Assembly (NCBI GenBank): GCA_964397425.1 | Contig: CAYNID010000001.1 | Coordinates: 1 to 64,000 of the forward strand | Reading direction: 5' to 3' | DNA from: Hallerella sp964397425 | Lineage (GTDB): Bacteria > Fibrobacterota > Fibrobacteria > Fibrobacterales > Fibrobacteraceae | DNA: 64,000 nucleotides | Part shown: positions 28,542 through 38,800 of the stretch, in pieces | How positions within the stretch are numbered: position 1 is the first letter of the stretch | How the letters are laid out: each line of letters opens with the position of its first letter | The notes under the pieces: model-generated | What the model was told of the DNA's origin: nothing | The model's database searches: none | What the model saw: the letters and a program-made list of their open reading frames with translations, nothing else | Translations under genes and position numbers: made by a program

Positions 28542-29582
28542 ATGAATTTGAAAAAAGTCTTTACCGCGATGAGTGCCGCTTTGGCGGTTTCTTTGGCCGC
28601 TTGCAGCAGTGATTCGTCGTCGAGTGCGGCGAATTCGGAAGCCGATGCGTCTAGCAGCAGTGCCGCCGCGATCGAAATTCCCGAAGCCAATGGAGATTCT
28701 TTGTTCATTGTTTCCAATTTTAAAGCGGATTTTGCGTCGGCGACAGAGCTGAAATTTTCAGGAAGTGTCGCTGCCGACTTGAATATCGACACGTCGGTTG
28801 TCATTGACTCGGTGAATTTCCAATTGGGAAATGCAAGTGGCTTCGCATCTTCTTCGGATTTTTCGTTCCAGCAGTTGACTAAGCCCACGGCGATGTTGTC
28901 TATCGGCAGTGTCTTGCAACCGAAACTGAACATTTCATCGCTTACGGAATGCGGCGAGTTCTCCGTTTACCTGATTATTTATGGGCACAACAGTGAAACG
29001 AACCTGGTGGCGACTGCTTCGACAACGTTCACTCGCAGCGAAAACCAGTGCGCCGTCGTTGAATCCAGCAGCTCCAGTGCCGAACAAGAAGCGGAACTGT
29101 CGGTTTGGAATGTCACCCTTTCTACGAATGCGACTGCAATGCACGGCGTTGATTTGGATTCCAAAACCACATTCATCCAATCCAAGTTGGCGGAAAATGC
29201 GGCTCTTGTCGACCTTTATCTTGTCAAGGAGTCTGGAAATCCCGTTCTTTACACGAATGCGGCTTTGTCCACCAATTGTGTGGAGCAGACAAATTGTGCG
29301 GGAAGCAGTGTCACGGAAGCGTCTTTAATTGCCGAAGAATTCAAGAGCGGCGCAAATTATGTGGATTATCCGCAACCGGCTTACGTCAGCTCGTTTAAAT
29401 ATCGCCAATCCGATTTGACAATCTCCGCTTCGGATTTCGAATTGATTACGTCTTATGTTGTCATCACTTCGGAATACGATCCGGCAACGGGAAAAGGATT
29501 CTTTGTCGTTTTGCCGAAGAGCCCGACGAAGACGGGTTCAAATTTTGACATGGAACTTACTGTTCTCGGCAACTGGAATTGA
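28542..29582 (+). CDS. Putative lipoprotein with Ser-rich linker
   Basis: 346 residues. Signal peptide with lipobox VSLAAC (Cys at about residue 21), then a Ser/Ala/Asp linker to about residue 50, and a second short SSSSSA linker near residue 183 that may separate two beta-rich domains. This two-linker design is typical of Fibrobacter secreted proteins. No known domain is recognised. The ATG at 28542 is preceded by agaggt. It ends with a strong terminator. Similar in style to the lipoprotein at 5788. Confidence 0.82.
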   Translation: MNLKKVFTAMSAALAVSLAACSSDSSSSAANSEADASSSSAAAIEIPEANGDSLFIVSNFKADFASATELKFSGSVAADLNIDTSVVIDSVNFQLGNASGFASSSDFSFQQLTKPTAMLSIGSVLQPKLNISSLTECGEFSVYLIIYGHNSETNLVATASTTFTRSENQCAVVESSSSSAEQEAELSVWNVTLSTNATAMHGVDLDSKTTFIQSKLAENAALVDLYLVKESGNPVLYTNAALSTNCVEQTNCAGSSVTEASLIAEEFKSGANYVDYPQPAYVSSFKYRQSDLTISASDFELITSYVVITSEYDPATGKGFFVVLPKSPTKTGSNFDMELTVLGNWN

Positions 29583-29601
29583 TTCTTTGATTGATTTTTT
29601 C

Positions 29602-29627
29602 AAAGGCTCCCGATGGGGAGCCTTTTT
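29602..29627 (+). terminator. Terminator of the lipoprotein gene
   Basis: A perfect 10-bp stem aaaggctccc/gggagccttt with loop gatg and a T-run to 29627. The next gene starts only 10 nt later. Confidence 0.9.
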
Positions 29628-29637
29628 GTGAATTTTG

Positions 29638-30510
29638 GTGAATAAACTTTGGAGAATTACTCTGCTGACAAATCCGGACCGCTGCAATTTGCGGTGCGCC
29701 CTGTGCTTTTTGAATCAACGGGGAAGGAATTTTGGCAAAGGGGAAATGCCGTGGGAAATAGCGGAAAGGGCGATTCGATTTTATGCGGAAAAAGGAATTG
29801 GCGAAGTCATTCCGAGTACGATGGGGGAACCGTTACTTTATTCGCATTTTGAAAAGCTGGAAAGTTTGGTTCACGAGTTGGGAATCCGCTTGAATTTGAC
29901 AACGAACGGAACATTCCCCGGGAAAGGGGCGGAGGCTTGGGCCAAAGAGCTGCTTCCCATTTCAAAGGACATTAAAATCAGTTGTTGGGGAATGAAAAAA
30001 CGGATCTTGGAAAAACTTTGCCCCGGCATGGATGGGAACCGCTTCCGTGAAAATGTGAGTTCGTTTGTACGAATGCGCCAAAAAATTTTGAACTATTCCG
30101 AAGTCCCTTTGTCGAAAATTTCTTTGCAAATGGCGGTCTGTAAAACAAATCGGGATGATGTGGAACGGGTTGTCGAGTGGGCTGCGGAATTGGGAATTGA
30201 CCGGGTGAAGTTGAACCGGGCGGTTTTTCTTTCTGGATCGGAATCGTTGCGAAATGCGGAACAGATTTCGCCGGAAGATTTTTGGGATTATCCGGATTTG
30301 AAAATGCCCGTAGAATTCGGCGGAACTTTTTTGCAATCCCCACGAAAAAAGGAAGTTTGTCCTTTTCTCGGACGGGAACTTTGGATTTTGCCGGATGGCT
30401 CAGAAGAGCTTTGCCCGGACCCGGAAAATCGTTTTGTGGGGATTCCGCCGGGGAAAAGCCGCTGTGAAATTTGCCATTTGTTCCCACAAAATTCCTTGCG
30501 TCGCGGATAA
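29638..30510 (+). CDS. Radical SAM protein with C-terminal cysteine cluster
   Basis: The N-terminal radical SAM motif is CNLRCALC, followed by STMGEPLLY in the GGEP position and LTTNGTF. The C-terminal region has a Cys set (CPFLG...LCPDPE...CEICHLF) arranged like a SPASM/twitch domain that would hold extra Fe-S clusters. Such proteins modify peptides or other enzymes; no precursor peptide is evident nearby. The start is GTG 29638 (or TTG 29635). No ATG exists before the cluster motif, and no ribosome site is obvious. It begins almost on top of the preceding terminator. Confidence 0.8.
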   Translation: MNKLWRITLLTNPDRCNLRCALCFLNQRGRNFGKGEMPWEIAERAIRFYAEKGIGEVIPSTMGEPLLYSHFEKLESLVHELGIRLNLTTNGTFPGKGAEAWAKELLPISKDIKISCWGMKKRILEKLCPGMDGNRFRENVSSFVRMRQKILNYSEVPLSKISLQMAVCKTNRDDVERVVEWAAELGIDRVKLNRAVFLSGSESLRNAEQISPEDFWDYPDLKMPVEFGGTFLQSPRKKEVCPFLGRELWILPDGSEELCPDPENRFVGIPPGKSRCEICHLFPQNSLRRG

Positions 30511-30557
30511 AATTGTTCTATAATTTGCGAAGGCTTATTTAACAGCCTGGATAAATT

Positions 30558-30827
30558 ATGAAAAGCATCTACGTAGGTAATCTCCCCTTTGCGTATCAAG
30601 ACGCCGACCTCGCCAAACTGTTTGAGGAATTCGGTGAAATCAAGAGCGCGAAGATCATCATGGACCGAGACTTGGGACGCAGCAAAGGCTTTGGTTTCGT
30701 TGAAATCGAAGACGATGGCGTTGCCATGAATGCGGTCGAACAGCTGAACGGCAAGGAAGTGAACGGTCGTCCACTCCGCGTCAATGAAGCTCGTCCGCGT
30801 GAAGCCCGCCCACGCCGTTTCCGTTAA
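30558..30827 (+). CDS. Small RRM-type RNA-binding protein
   Basis: A single RNA-recognition motif spans nearly all of the 89 residues: RNP2 as IYVGNLPF and RNP1 as KGFGFVEI, followed by a short Arg-rich tail. Single-RRM proteins like this occur in many bacteria, where roles in cold response or RNA binding have been proposed. It starts 47 nt after the radical SAM gene and ends at a bidirectional terminator. Confidence 0.93.
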   Translation: MKSIYVGNLPFAYQDADLAKLFEEFGEIKSAKIIMDRDLGRSKGFGFVEIEDDGVAMNAVEQLNGKEVNGRPLRVNEARPREARPRRFR

Positions 30828-30870
30828 GAGGATTTGAAAACAGAAAACGACTTTTGCCGTAACATTTCGA

Positions 30871-30899
30871 AAAACCGCGCTCATTTGGGCGCGGTTTTT
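30871..30899. terminator. Bidirectional terminator between the RRM gene and lrgB
   Basis: A perfect 10-bp stem aaaaccgcgc/gcgcggtttt flanked by T on both strands. It serves the RRM gene on plus and lrgB, whose stop is at 30901, on minus. Confidence 0.88.
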
Positions 30900-30900
30900 G

Positions 30901-31596
30901 TCAGGGGGTGAAAAATTTCAACAATAGCGGAGTCAGAATGGTTGTGACAACGCCCGTCACGCCAATAGCCAAAGAACTCATAGCCCCTTGAACTTCACCC
31001 ATTTCAACCGCTTTGGCTGTGCCTACGGCGTGCGAAGCAGTTCCTATGGCGACTCCTTGGGCTACCGGATGCTTGATTTTGCAAATTTTGCAGATGATGG
31101 GGGCGGCGACTCCACCGGAAATTCCTGAAATGACAATTGCGGCGATGGAAATGGCCGGAACGCCTCCGATTTCACGGGAAAGTTCTATTCCCATGGGAAT
31201 TGTGATGGATTTGGGCAACAAGGAATATTTCAGGATGTCGTCCATGCCCAAAATTTTTGCGCAAAGCAAGACGAGGACGAATGATGTGAGACTGCCAACG
31301 AAAATGCCGAACAGAATGGGAATGAAATTGGATTTTAAGGCGTTCAGTTGTTTGTAAAGTGGAACCGCCAAAACGGCTGTCGCTGGGCCTAAAAAAAGGG
31401 AAATATAGTCTCCGCCAATATTGTAGGTTTCTATTTGGATTCCGGTCAACAGTAAAAATCCGATGAGGAGAGTAGCGGCGACAAGCATTGGATTGCAAAT
31501 GGCTAGTTTGAATCGGCAACTTAAAAAAACGCCGATTTCGTAAGCGACGATGGTCAGGACGATTCCAAAAAACGGAGTGTTCAAAACTTCATTCAT
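30901..31596 (-). CDS. lrgB: LrgB/CidB family membrane protein
   Basis: 231 residues with several membrane-spanning stretches and the conserved segments LLPKSITIPMGIELS and GTASHAVGTAKA that mark the LrgB/CidB family. These proteins pair with LrgA and affect murein hydrolase activity, or act as transporters of small acids, in better-studied species. The ATG at 31596 overlaps the end of lrgA by 8 nt. An in-frame start at 31623 lies further inside lrgA and is less likely. Confidence 0.9.
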   Translation of the reverse strand: MNEVLNTPFFGIVLTIVAYEIGVFLSCRFKLAICNPMLVAATLLIGFLLLTGIQIETYNIGGDYISLFLGPATAVLAVPLYKQLNALKSNFIPILFGIFVGSLTSFVLVLLCAKILGMDDILKYSLLPKSITIPMGIELSREIGGVPAISIAAIVISGISGGVAAPIICKICKIKHPVAQGVAIGTASHAVGTAKAVEMGEVQGAMSSLAIGVTGVVTTILTPLLLKFFTP

Positions 31597-31954
31597 GGTG
31601 CTTTTTGCCTTCCAAAAAATCAATTAAAAAATCAGAGGCTTTCCCGGTTGCGGCAATCGTAAAAATCGTAGTCAAGATGCACAGGAAAAACAAAACGAGG
31701 ACGTTTCCTTTTAAAACGCTGTAAGTGGAAATGATTCCGACGGTCGGAGGTAAAAAGAAGAATGGAAGGCGTTTCAAAAAGAAATCGGAAATTTCTGCGA
31801 TTTGCTCCACTTTAACGAGTTTCGTACAAAGTAACAAGAATAGGATGATCATCGCCAAGATGTTTCCCGGCAGCGGAATTCCGCAGACGCGGTGAAGCAT
31901 GTCGCCGATAAAGCAAACAGAAAGAATCAGGGCGAATTGCAGTAACAGTCTCAT
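31589..31954 (-). CDS. lrgA: LrgA/CidA family holin-like protein
   Basis: 121 residues with four hydrophobic segments. The family block GIPLPGNILAMIILFLLL and the PPTVGI motif are present. Predicted inner-membrane partner of LrgB. No LytSR-type regulator is adjacent. The start is 30 nt from the divergent radical SAM gene at 31985. Confidence 0.9.
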   Translation of the reverse strand: MRLLLQFALILSVCFIGDMLHRVCGIPLPGNILAMIILFLLLCTKLVKVEQIAEISDFFLKRLPFFFLPPTVGIISTYSVLKGNVLVLFFLCILTTIFTIAATGKASDFLIDFLEGKKHHE

Positions 31955-31984
31955 GGTTTGCCAAAAATAATTATCTTTCCGATT

Positions 31985-34594
31985 ATGAACATATTCGATA
32001 AGCTGGGACAGGTCTTGCCCTCCGTAGAAAGTCCAGCCCGTTACATGGGCGGAGAAGCCAATAGTGTTGTTAAGGATTTATCTAAAGTGTTGGCGCGGGT
32101 GGCGTTTGTATTTCCGGATTTGTATGAAATCGGTCTTTCGAATAATGGTCTCCGCGTTTTATATCACGTGGTGAATCGTGAACCGGATTTGTTTATGGAT
32201 GTCGCATTTGCGCCCTGGGACGACATGGCGAAGCAAATGCGGGAACATCAAATTCCACTTTACACGCATGCAACGTGGACACCTGTTCGGGAATTTGACA
32301 TTGTGGGAATGTCGCTTCAGACGGAGTTGAATTTTACCAATGTTCCCTATGTCTTGGAATTGGCGGGCATTGCCGCATTTTCCAAAGATCGCAAGGAAGA
32401 CGACCCTATCGTTTTGGGCGGTGGGCCTTCTATGGCGAATCCGGAACCGGTTGCCGATTTCTTCGACGCGTTCAACATCGGCGATGGCGAAGAAATGTTC
32501 CCCAAGATTGTTCGGATTGTGGGAGAATGCAAAAAGAAGGGGATGAACCGTGCGGAAATTTTGGAAACGCTTTCAAAAATAGACGGCGTTTACGTGCCCG
32601 CATTTCGGAAGATGATCCTTGGCGAATTTGGTCAAATGGTTCCTGCTGAACCGGCGACGGGCTCTTATGAACACACAAACGGCGTTCGTCGCGTTTACAT
32701 TCCGAAATTGAAAAAAGAAGATTATCCCGTTAAAAATCTGATAGCGAATATGCGCCTGATTCACAACCGCTACAGCGTTGAAGTGATGCGCGGTTGTACG
32801 CAAGGGTGCAGATTCTGCCAAGCGGGAATTTGGTATAGGCCTTGCCGAGAATTGAATCCGGATGATGTCATTGATTTGGCGAAAGAAGGATTGAAAGCGA
32901 CTGGGGAACGAGAATTGGGCCTTTTGAGCCTTTCTACAGCAGATTACAAGCCGATAGAACCTTTGACAGATTCCATTATCGACGATGCTTATTTTGATAA
33001 TGTCGACGTGTCTCTTCCCAGCATCCGTGTCAGTAGCTTTGGCCAACATCTGGCAGAAAAAGTCGCCGCCTTGAAAGGGGGCCGCAGTGCGACATTTGCC
33101 CCGGAAACGGGTTCGGAAAGGCTCCGGAAAATGATTAACAAGACGATTTCCGATGAAGACATGTACCATGCCGCAGAATATGCGTTTTCTTCGGGAATGA
33201 ACAAAATCAAGCTTTATACGATGATAGGCTTCCCAACGGAAAACGAAGAGGATATGGAAGCCTTTTGCAATCTGATTGAAAATCTGGTGAAAATTGGTCG
33301 GCGGCATTTGCGCGGCGCGCAAATTTCGGTGAGCATGGGAATTTTGATTCCAAAATCGTTCACCGGTTTGCAGTGGGCTGGATTCATGGACAGGGAAACA
33401 GCCCTTTCGCATATTCAATTTGTCCGCAAACGTTTTTTCAAACACCCGAATGTGAAATTACAATGGGCGGATTGGGAAACGTCTCGGCTCGAAGCGTTTT
33501 ACAGTCGAGGAGACCGCTCTTTAGCTCCGATGATTTACGAAGCTTATCGCCGCGGAATGATTTTTGAAAGCGACGGCAACCGAATCCGTCCCAAAGATTG
33601 GGAACAAATTTGGCAAGACTTCCATTATGATGTCGGATGGATTTACGAAACGCGGAAGAAGGAAAGCGTGTTCCCGTGGGATTTTATGCATGTCGGTGTG
33701 ACCAAGGCGTTTTTGTGGCGGGAATATCAAAAAGGTTTTAACCCGGAAGTTTTTGAAACGGCGAAGCCCGTGCCAAATTGCAAATGGGGAGAATGTCAAC
33801 ATTGTGGAATCCCCGGCAATGGACAAGAAGTCCGTTTGGCAGAAAATCCGGAGCGTTACAAAGCGCCCAGTCGAACACCGGAAGAAATTAAATCTCTTGT
33901 GGCGGCGCGCCGTCCTGTTTACACGCAGCGATTCGCTTATAAACTGACTTTTCAAAAAACGGGACTCAGCCGTTTTCTTCCGCATCAAAACATGCTTTCT
34001 GCCTTTGTCCGCGCGTTCGGCAAAGCGGAAATTCCGCTCCGGTATAGCGAAGGTTTTAGCCCCAAGCCGAGAGTCATCAACATGGGCGCGTTGCCGTTGG
34101 GACTCGAAACGGTTTGTGAAATTATCGGGGTAGAAACCCTTGTCCCGTTGGACCTTTCCAAGCAAAATCTGCCGAAACTTTTGGATGAATTGAATGAACC
34201 GTTCCCCATGGGAATGCGCATCTTGAAAATCGAGCCGCTTCCCTACAAGCTCTCCTCGCACTTCCCTTCGTCGGTGACTTATTCCTTCAAACCGGAAAAG
34301 ATTCCCGCCGGAATCGAAGAACTTTTTGCCCAAAAGAAGCTGCCCATCGTGCACAATCACCGCGGACAGGCCATTGATTTGAATGAGCACATTTTGAACT
34401 TGCAAATCCGCGATGGAAAAATTTTCATCCGCGTCAAATGCAACAATCAAGGTGGAACGGCAAGTCCTTATCCACTGTTCGGCGGGCTGATGGGAACCGA
34501 AAAGGAGTCCGTTGCGGCGAGCCTCGACGACGTGTCCCGTCAATTCCTCATCCGAAAGGAATCCATGCACTGGAACGGTCATGAGCAGTTTTAA
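31985..34594 (+). CDS. TIGR03960-type B12-binding/radical SAM protein fused to a DUF2344 domain
   Basis: 869 residues. An N-terminal cobalamin-binding-like region (to about 230) precedes the radical SAM motif CTQGCRFCQAG. A second Cys group follows (CKWGECQHCG, about residue 605). The last 220 residues (KLTFQKTGLSRFLPHQNML, then YSEGFSPKP) form the TIGR03936/DUF2344 domain, which in other bacteria is often a separate adjacent gene. The function is not established; frequent proximity to ribosomal or RNA-modification genes has been noted for the family. The ATG at 31985 gives MNIFDKLG; the ribosome site is weak. The 3' end overlaps the macro-domain gene. Confidence 0.88.
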   Translation: MNIFDKLGQVLPSVESPARYMGGEANSVVKDLSKVLARVAFVFPDLYEIGLSNNGLRVLYHVVNREPDLFMDVAFAPWDDMAKQMREHQIPLYTHATWTPVREFDIVGMSLQTELNFTNVPYVLELAGIAAFSKDRKEDDPIVLGGGPSMANPEPVADFFDAFNIGDGEEMFPKIVRIVGECKKKGMNRAEILETLSKIDGVYVPAFRKMILGEFGQMVPAEPATGSYEHTNGVRRVYIPKLKKEDYPVKNLIANMRLIHNRYSVEVMRGCTQGCRFCQAGIWYRPCRELNPDDVIDLAKEGLKATGERELGLLSLSTADYKPIEPLTDSIIDDAYFDNVDVSLPSIRVSSFGQHLAEKVAALKGGRSATFAPETGSERLRKMINKTISDEDMYHAAEYAFSSGMNKIKLYTMIGFPTENEEDMEAFCNLIENLVKIGRRHLRGAQISVSMGILIPKSFTGLQWAGFMDRETALSHIQFVRKRFFKHPNVKLQWADWETSRLEAFYSRGDRSLAPMIYEAYRRGMIFESDGNRIRPKDWEQIWQDFHYDVGWIYETRKKESVFPWDFMHVGVTKAFLWREYQKGFNPEVFETAKPVPNCKWGECQHCGIPGNGQEVRLAENPERYKAPSRTPEEIKSLVAARRPVYTQRFAYKLTFQKTGLSRFLPHQNMLSAFVRAFGKAEIPLRYSEGFSPKPRVINMGALPLGLETVCEIIGVETLVPLDLSKQNLPKLLDELNEPFPMGMRILKIEPLPYKLSSHFPSSVTYSFKPEKIPAGIEELFAQKKLPIVHNHRGQAIDLNEHILNLQIRDGKIFIRVKCNNQGGTASPYPLFGGLMGTEKESVAASLDDVSRQFLIRKESMHWNGHEQF

Positions 34595-35617
34595 AATCAC
34601 TTATGGCGACCTAACGGCGGTTTCAGCCGATGTGATAGTCAACTCGGCAAACCGCGTGCCCGTTTGCGGCGGCTCCACGGAGGCGAAAATTTACGAAATG
34701 GCGGGGTACGAAGACCTGCTCTCGGAACGCCAGAAAATCGGTTCGCTCGATGTCTGTGAAGTCGCTGTGACATCGGCTTTTCGCCTAAACGCCAAATATC
34801 TGATTTTCGTTTCCGCGCCGCGCTACAACGAAGGCCGTTCTGGGGAAGAAATCGCCCTCTCCATTTGCTACCAAAAGATTCTCGAAAAAGCGGTGGAACT
34901 CGGTTGCCAAACCCTTGCCACGCCTCTCCTTTCTAGCGGAACTTACCGATTCCCCAAGGAAATCGCGCTCCAAATCGCCAAAAATTCCATTAAAATTTTC
35001 CTGGCCGAAAACCCGACAAAAAACTCGACGTCCAATTGGTCCTATACGACAGCGAATCCCAAAGTATTTCGCAAAAGCTGTTTGGCATTATCGAAGATTA
35101 CGTTCAAATTCATTATGAATTTTCACCGGTTGTCCGCGGATCACCCTGTGAAAAATTGGGTGTAATGCTTTGTGAAAATGCCGAACGAAATCTCACGCAA
35201 ATTTTGAACAGCGTCAAGGACGAAGAAACGTTTCGCGACCGCATGAACGAATTGATGCGGCTCCGGAACATTTCCGCGCCGGAGCTCCAGCGGAATGCGG
35301 ACATTGACAGAAGGCTTTTTTCAAAAATTAACGGCAAAAAGAATTATCGGGTTTCCAAGAACACGGCGCTGGCTATCGCCATCGGACTTCAACTCGATTA
35401 TGCCGAAGCTTGCGACCTCATCGCCCGTGCCGGGTATGCCTTGTCGCCGGCGAACAGAGCCGATTTGATAGTCCGCTATTTTTTGGAAAACAGGGAAAAG
35501 TTCTTTCGGGAAGAAGCAAACAAGAACCAATACAAAGTCCCCGTTTTAAATGACATTTTGATGGAACACGGAGAGGAAGTTCTCGGATACAGCCGGAATA
35601 TCAAAATTTCCGTTTAA
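34581..35617 (+). CDS. Macro-domain protein with C-terminal helical domain, split by a -1 frame change
   Basis: The first frame (34581-35165) encodes a macro domain: DVIVNSANRVPVCGGSTEAK and ATPLLSSGTYRFP are ADP-ribose-binding motifs. At 35018-35024 the frame passes A AAA AAC, after which the macro-domain sequence continues in the -1 frame (LDVQLVLYDSES...) and runs to 35617. That frame carries a C-terminal domain of the form RNISAPELQ, DRRLFSKI, SKNTALAIAIGLQL, known from macro-domain proteins of Firmicutes. Without shifting the product is 194 residues with an unrelated tail; with a -1 shift it is 345. This is either a frameshift mutation, a sequencing error in a 6-A run, or programmed frameshifting. 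Confidence 0.75.
35018..35024 (+). other. A AAA AAC slippery heptamer at the frame junction
   Basis: The heptamer has the X XXY YYZ spacing in the zero frame (codons ACA AAA AAC). A -1 slip would continue with CTC GAC, the correct macro-domain frame. No strong downstream hairpin or upstream Shine-Dalgarno-like stimulator is evident; only a short CCAATTGG palindrome lies at 35032-35039. Confidence 0.5.
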
Positions 35618-35713
35618 AGAAATGTCGCTCGTCAAGCGACGTTGAAAACTGGAATCTGCCTAAATTAAAAGCACTGCAAAGCAATTCCGCATTGCATATT
35701 TGGCGAGGTTCAA

Positions 35714-35806
35714 ATGAAACAGGGATTTCCGGAAATCATTTTTATCTTGGACAGAAGCGGCTCCATGACTGGCTTGGAAAAAGACGTGCGCAGCCGGAAT
35801 CGTTAA
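35714..35806 (+). pseudogene. 5' stub of a von Willebrand factor A-domain gene
   Basis: A good ribosome site (gaggttcaa) precedes an ATG and 30 codons. The first 24 residues are a textbook vWA start: EIIFILDRSGSMTGLEKD, with the DxSxS metal site. After that the sequence diverges (VRSRNR) and stops. The stop is 16 nt from the end of the next gene, so the rest of the domain has been deleted. Confidence 0.75.
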
Positions 35807-35821
35807 AAATCCAGGAGGGGA

Positions 35822-38800
35822 TTATTGCATCCACGTGTTGTTGAAGTCTATTCCAATCGAAAATGAAATTTTTGTCGGAGAAATGGACTTTGGCAAAACG
35901 GGGATATCTATGGGGGTCATTTTTCGCCCGCCTTTTCCGCATTCATCTTCTCCGATGCGGTCAAGACCGCGGGCTAAATTCAGAGAAATGTTAAACGGCA
36001 GGGTGTAAAAAAGTCGGTTCGCCAGTCTAAATTCCAGCCCAACGCTGCGGTCCCAAAAATCTCGGGATTTGAATTTGGAAAGCGGAAATCCATGATCATT
36101 CCAAGCGGCGCCGACCTGAGCGTAAACATTCACAAAGAAATCCCGTGTGGTGAAAATCCAAAATTGATTTCTCCAGTCTTCAAAAATCGGAAACAGGTAA
36201 TGAAGCTCGGCTTTGGCTGTTTTAAGCCCGCTGCGGTTGTAGTCTTCGTTTGTAATCAAGTACGGATAGCCTTCGAGAAAAAGCGGTGAAAAATAGTAGC
36301 TGTCAAGAGTGTCTTTGGCGTTTTCTGCACTCCAGGCACCCAGCCCGGCAACGGTTGCCCCAAAAGCGAAACGGGCGCCATTGTGAATGGGGTTTGCAAT
36401 GCTGCCGTGGGCATTGACGTAAAAATTGTGTAATGTGTAGTTTCTGTAAATGGGTTCTATTTTTCCGCTGGGGCTGATGGTGAAGCTTTCCGAGAAGGTT
36501 CCCGGTCGATACAAATCGGAATTGGAAATCTGGTAGCTTGCCGTGATGCCGTTTCCTGCGCCAACGGTATTGGTCGCGGTTGTGTTTCCGTCGTCCCAAT
36601 CCAAAGAGGCTCCGATTGTTGCTGAAAATCTTTTCTGATACGTCCATTCCAGATTTTCTTCGTACAAATTAAAGTTGGCTTGATCGTAAGAGCCCAAAAC
36701 AAAAAGGCTGTCTCCTGCTTTGAAAATGCTGTAACTGGCGGAGCCTTGGATGGAACTCATCGGAATGGCGTAATGGGTTGTTCCAATGGAATCCTCGTAA
36801 CTGCGCGGATCTTCGTAACGAATCGTGTCCTTTGTGCGGAAATTTAAATTTGTATAAGCAATTCCCAATGTGATTGGTGTGGAATGATTTTCCAGGGAAA
36901 CGATAAATTCCCGCTCCATTTCGGGATTGATACCGTCTCCGTTGATGTAATCCCAGCCGTTGCCAACTTCAAGGAGCAATCCCGCAGAAAGGATGTTCTT
37001 TTTTAAAGGATCGGATAGAGACAAAGCCATTCCGAGTTTGGGAGTTGCCTTGCCGTCGCCGACAACTGTAAAATCGGGAGCGCGTTCTTCAACAACGAAA
37101 AGCGGGGCAAGCAATAGTTGAGTCGGAATCGGTTTGTAGTTTTGGGCGCTGCCCGCAAAACCGATTTCGGCCAGTTCTAAGTCGGATTGCTTTTTGGGTA
37201 GAGTCTTCCCGTTCAAAACCAAAGGAGGATTCTTTGCTTTTTTCAGAACAGAATCGCGCTGCGAAATCAGAGTGTCGATGTGGCACAAAGTCAACGTCAA
37301 CGTCGAATCGGCAATTTGTGCGGAGTCAGAGAAAGAAGTGTCTGTCTGCGGTTCGGGACACGTGGTGATCGTTGTATCAAAAACGGTAAAAATGGAATCC
37401 GAAGTCGCTTCGTAATCGGTCAAATCCAAAGAATACAGGGAAAATCCATCGGCATCGTAACCGATGTAATAAATGACTCCCGAATCGACGGTGGGTGTAA
37501 AAGCGCCTCCCAAAACATTGGTCATGGGGTATTCTGTGCTGCCATTCAGCGTCTTGGAGTACAAATTGAAAATGCCGTTTTGATTGCTGGAATAGATGAG
37601 AGTCTGATTGTCAATCCAGTTGGGATCGCGCAAGTCGACACCCGCTTTAGTCCAAGTCAAAAGTCCGGAACCGTCGGCGTTGACTACGGCGATTCCGCGT
37701 TCTTTGTCGTCAAAATAACTGAAAACGATTTTCTTTCCATCGGGGCTGAACTTTGGCGTGTAAATGTTGTAATAGAGAATTTTCTCGTCGGGAATGTAAA
37801 TGTCTTTGTATTCGGCAGGGGATTGTGAACCGGAATCCGGTACGGAGGCTTTACTGAGAACGAAACGTGTCGAATTCAATTCCCGGCGGGCAAAAACGAC
37901 TTCTTTTCCGTCTGGAGAAATGTCCGGGTAAACAGCGTCTGCCAAAAGGGTCGCCAGTCGGTTGTTTCCGTTGGTATCGGCGATGGCGATGTCGAAATGG
38001 GCGTGTCCGTTCCGGTCGCGCTTTTTGTAAGTGACATAAGCGAGAAGCGGCCCCACGTTTTTTATGTCGCGGACGGAAACGCCTTTGTCGAACCAAGGCT
38101 TTTCTACTTGAAATCCGCTTTGAGTGTATTGTGTGATGTCCAAAATGGAATCTTGCACGGTGATTGTCAAACCGGTTGCGGAATCGGCGAATGTAGAAAA
38201 ATCGGTCGCATGCGTTGGAATTTTAAAAATCCCGCCATCGAACCAAGGCCCGCCAAAATTGGAAACGCCGTAAACGGAATTCCCTGCAATGACGGGGTAG
38301 TCGTTGTAAAATGCGTTTTCAGTCCATTTTTTGCCAGTCACCAGACGGCCAAGGCTCTTTTCTTGTTCGCGGTAATGTTGAACGGTTTCTGCTTTCCAGT
38401 TGGCAAAAAGGGAATCCTCGTCGATGCCGATGACTTTTTGGAGTGCGCCGGAAAGTGTAACCCGGTAAGGTTTTGAAAGTTCGTGCCAAATATCAGGCAC
38501 GGCGTTTTCCCCGTATTTTTCATGAATGTAGCGAACTAAGGCGAACCCTTGAGTATAAGGTCCTAATTCCGCATCGAGAGAATTGTCTGCAAAATCATGC
38601 ATGTAATTCAAATCGAGAATCCCATCGTTTAGGGCGGCGGTGCGGAGCAACATATCCCGGTGGCTGTCCCAAGCGTCAAATCCCATTCGGGCTGATTCAA
38701 ATTGGGCGGTGCCTTCGGCAAGCCAAAGCGGTTGCAGGGTAAAAGGCAAAACAACCGAAGCGTTTTCTGTTTGCCGTTCGTTGTAATAGTCGATATACGA

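Noticed and set aside
35036..35617. The C-terminal macro-gene frame as an independent gene
   Set aside because: Its first residues (VLYDSESQSISQKLFGIIEDY) complete the macro domain of the upstream frame, and it has no start codon with a ribosome site of its own.
35626..35645. Hairpin gtcgct/agcgac after the macro-domain gene as a terminator
   Set aside because: Only a 6-bp core and no T-run follows, so termination is doubtful.
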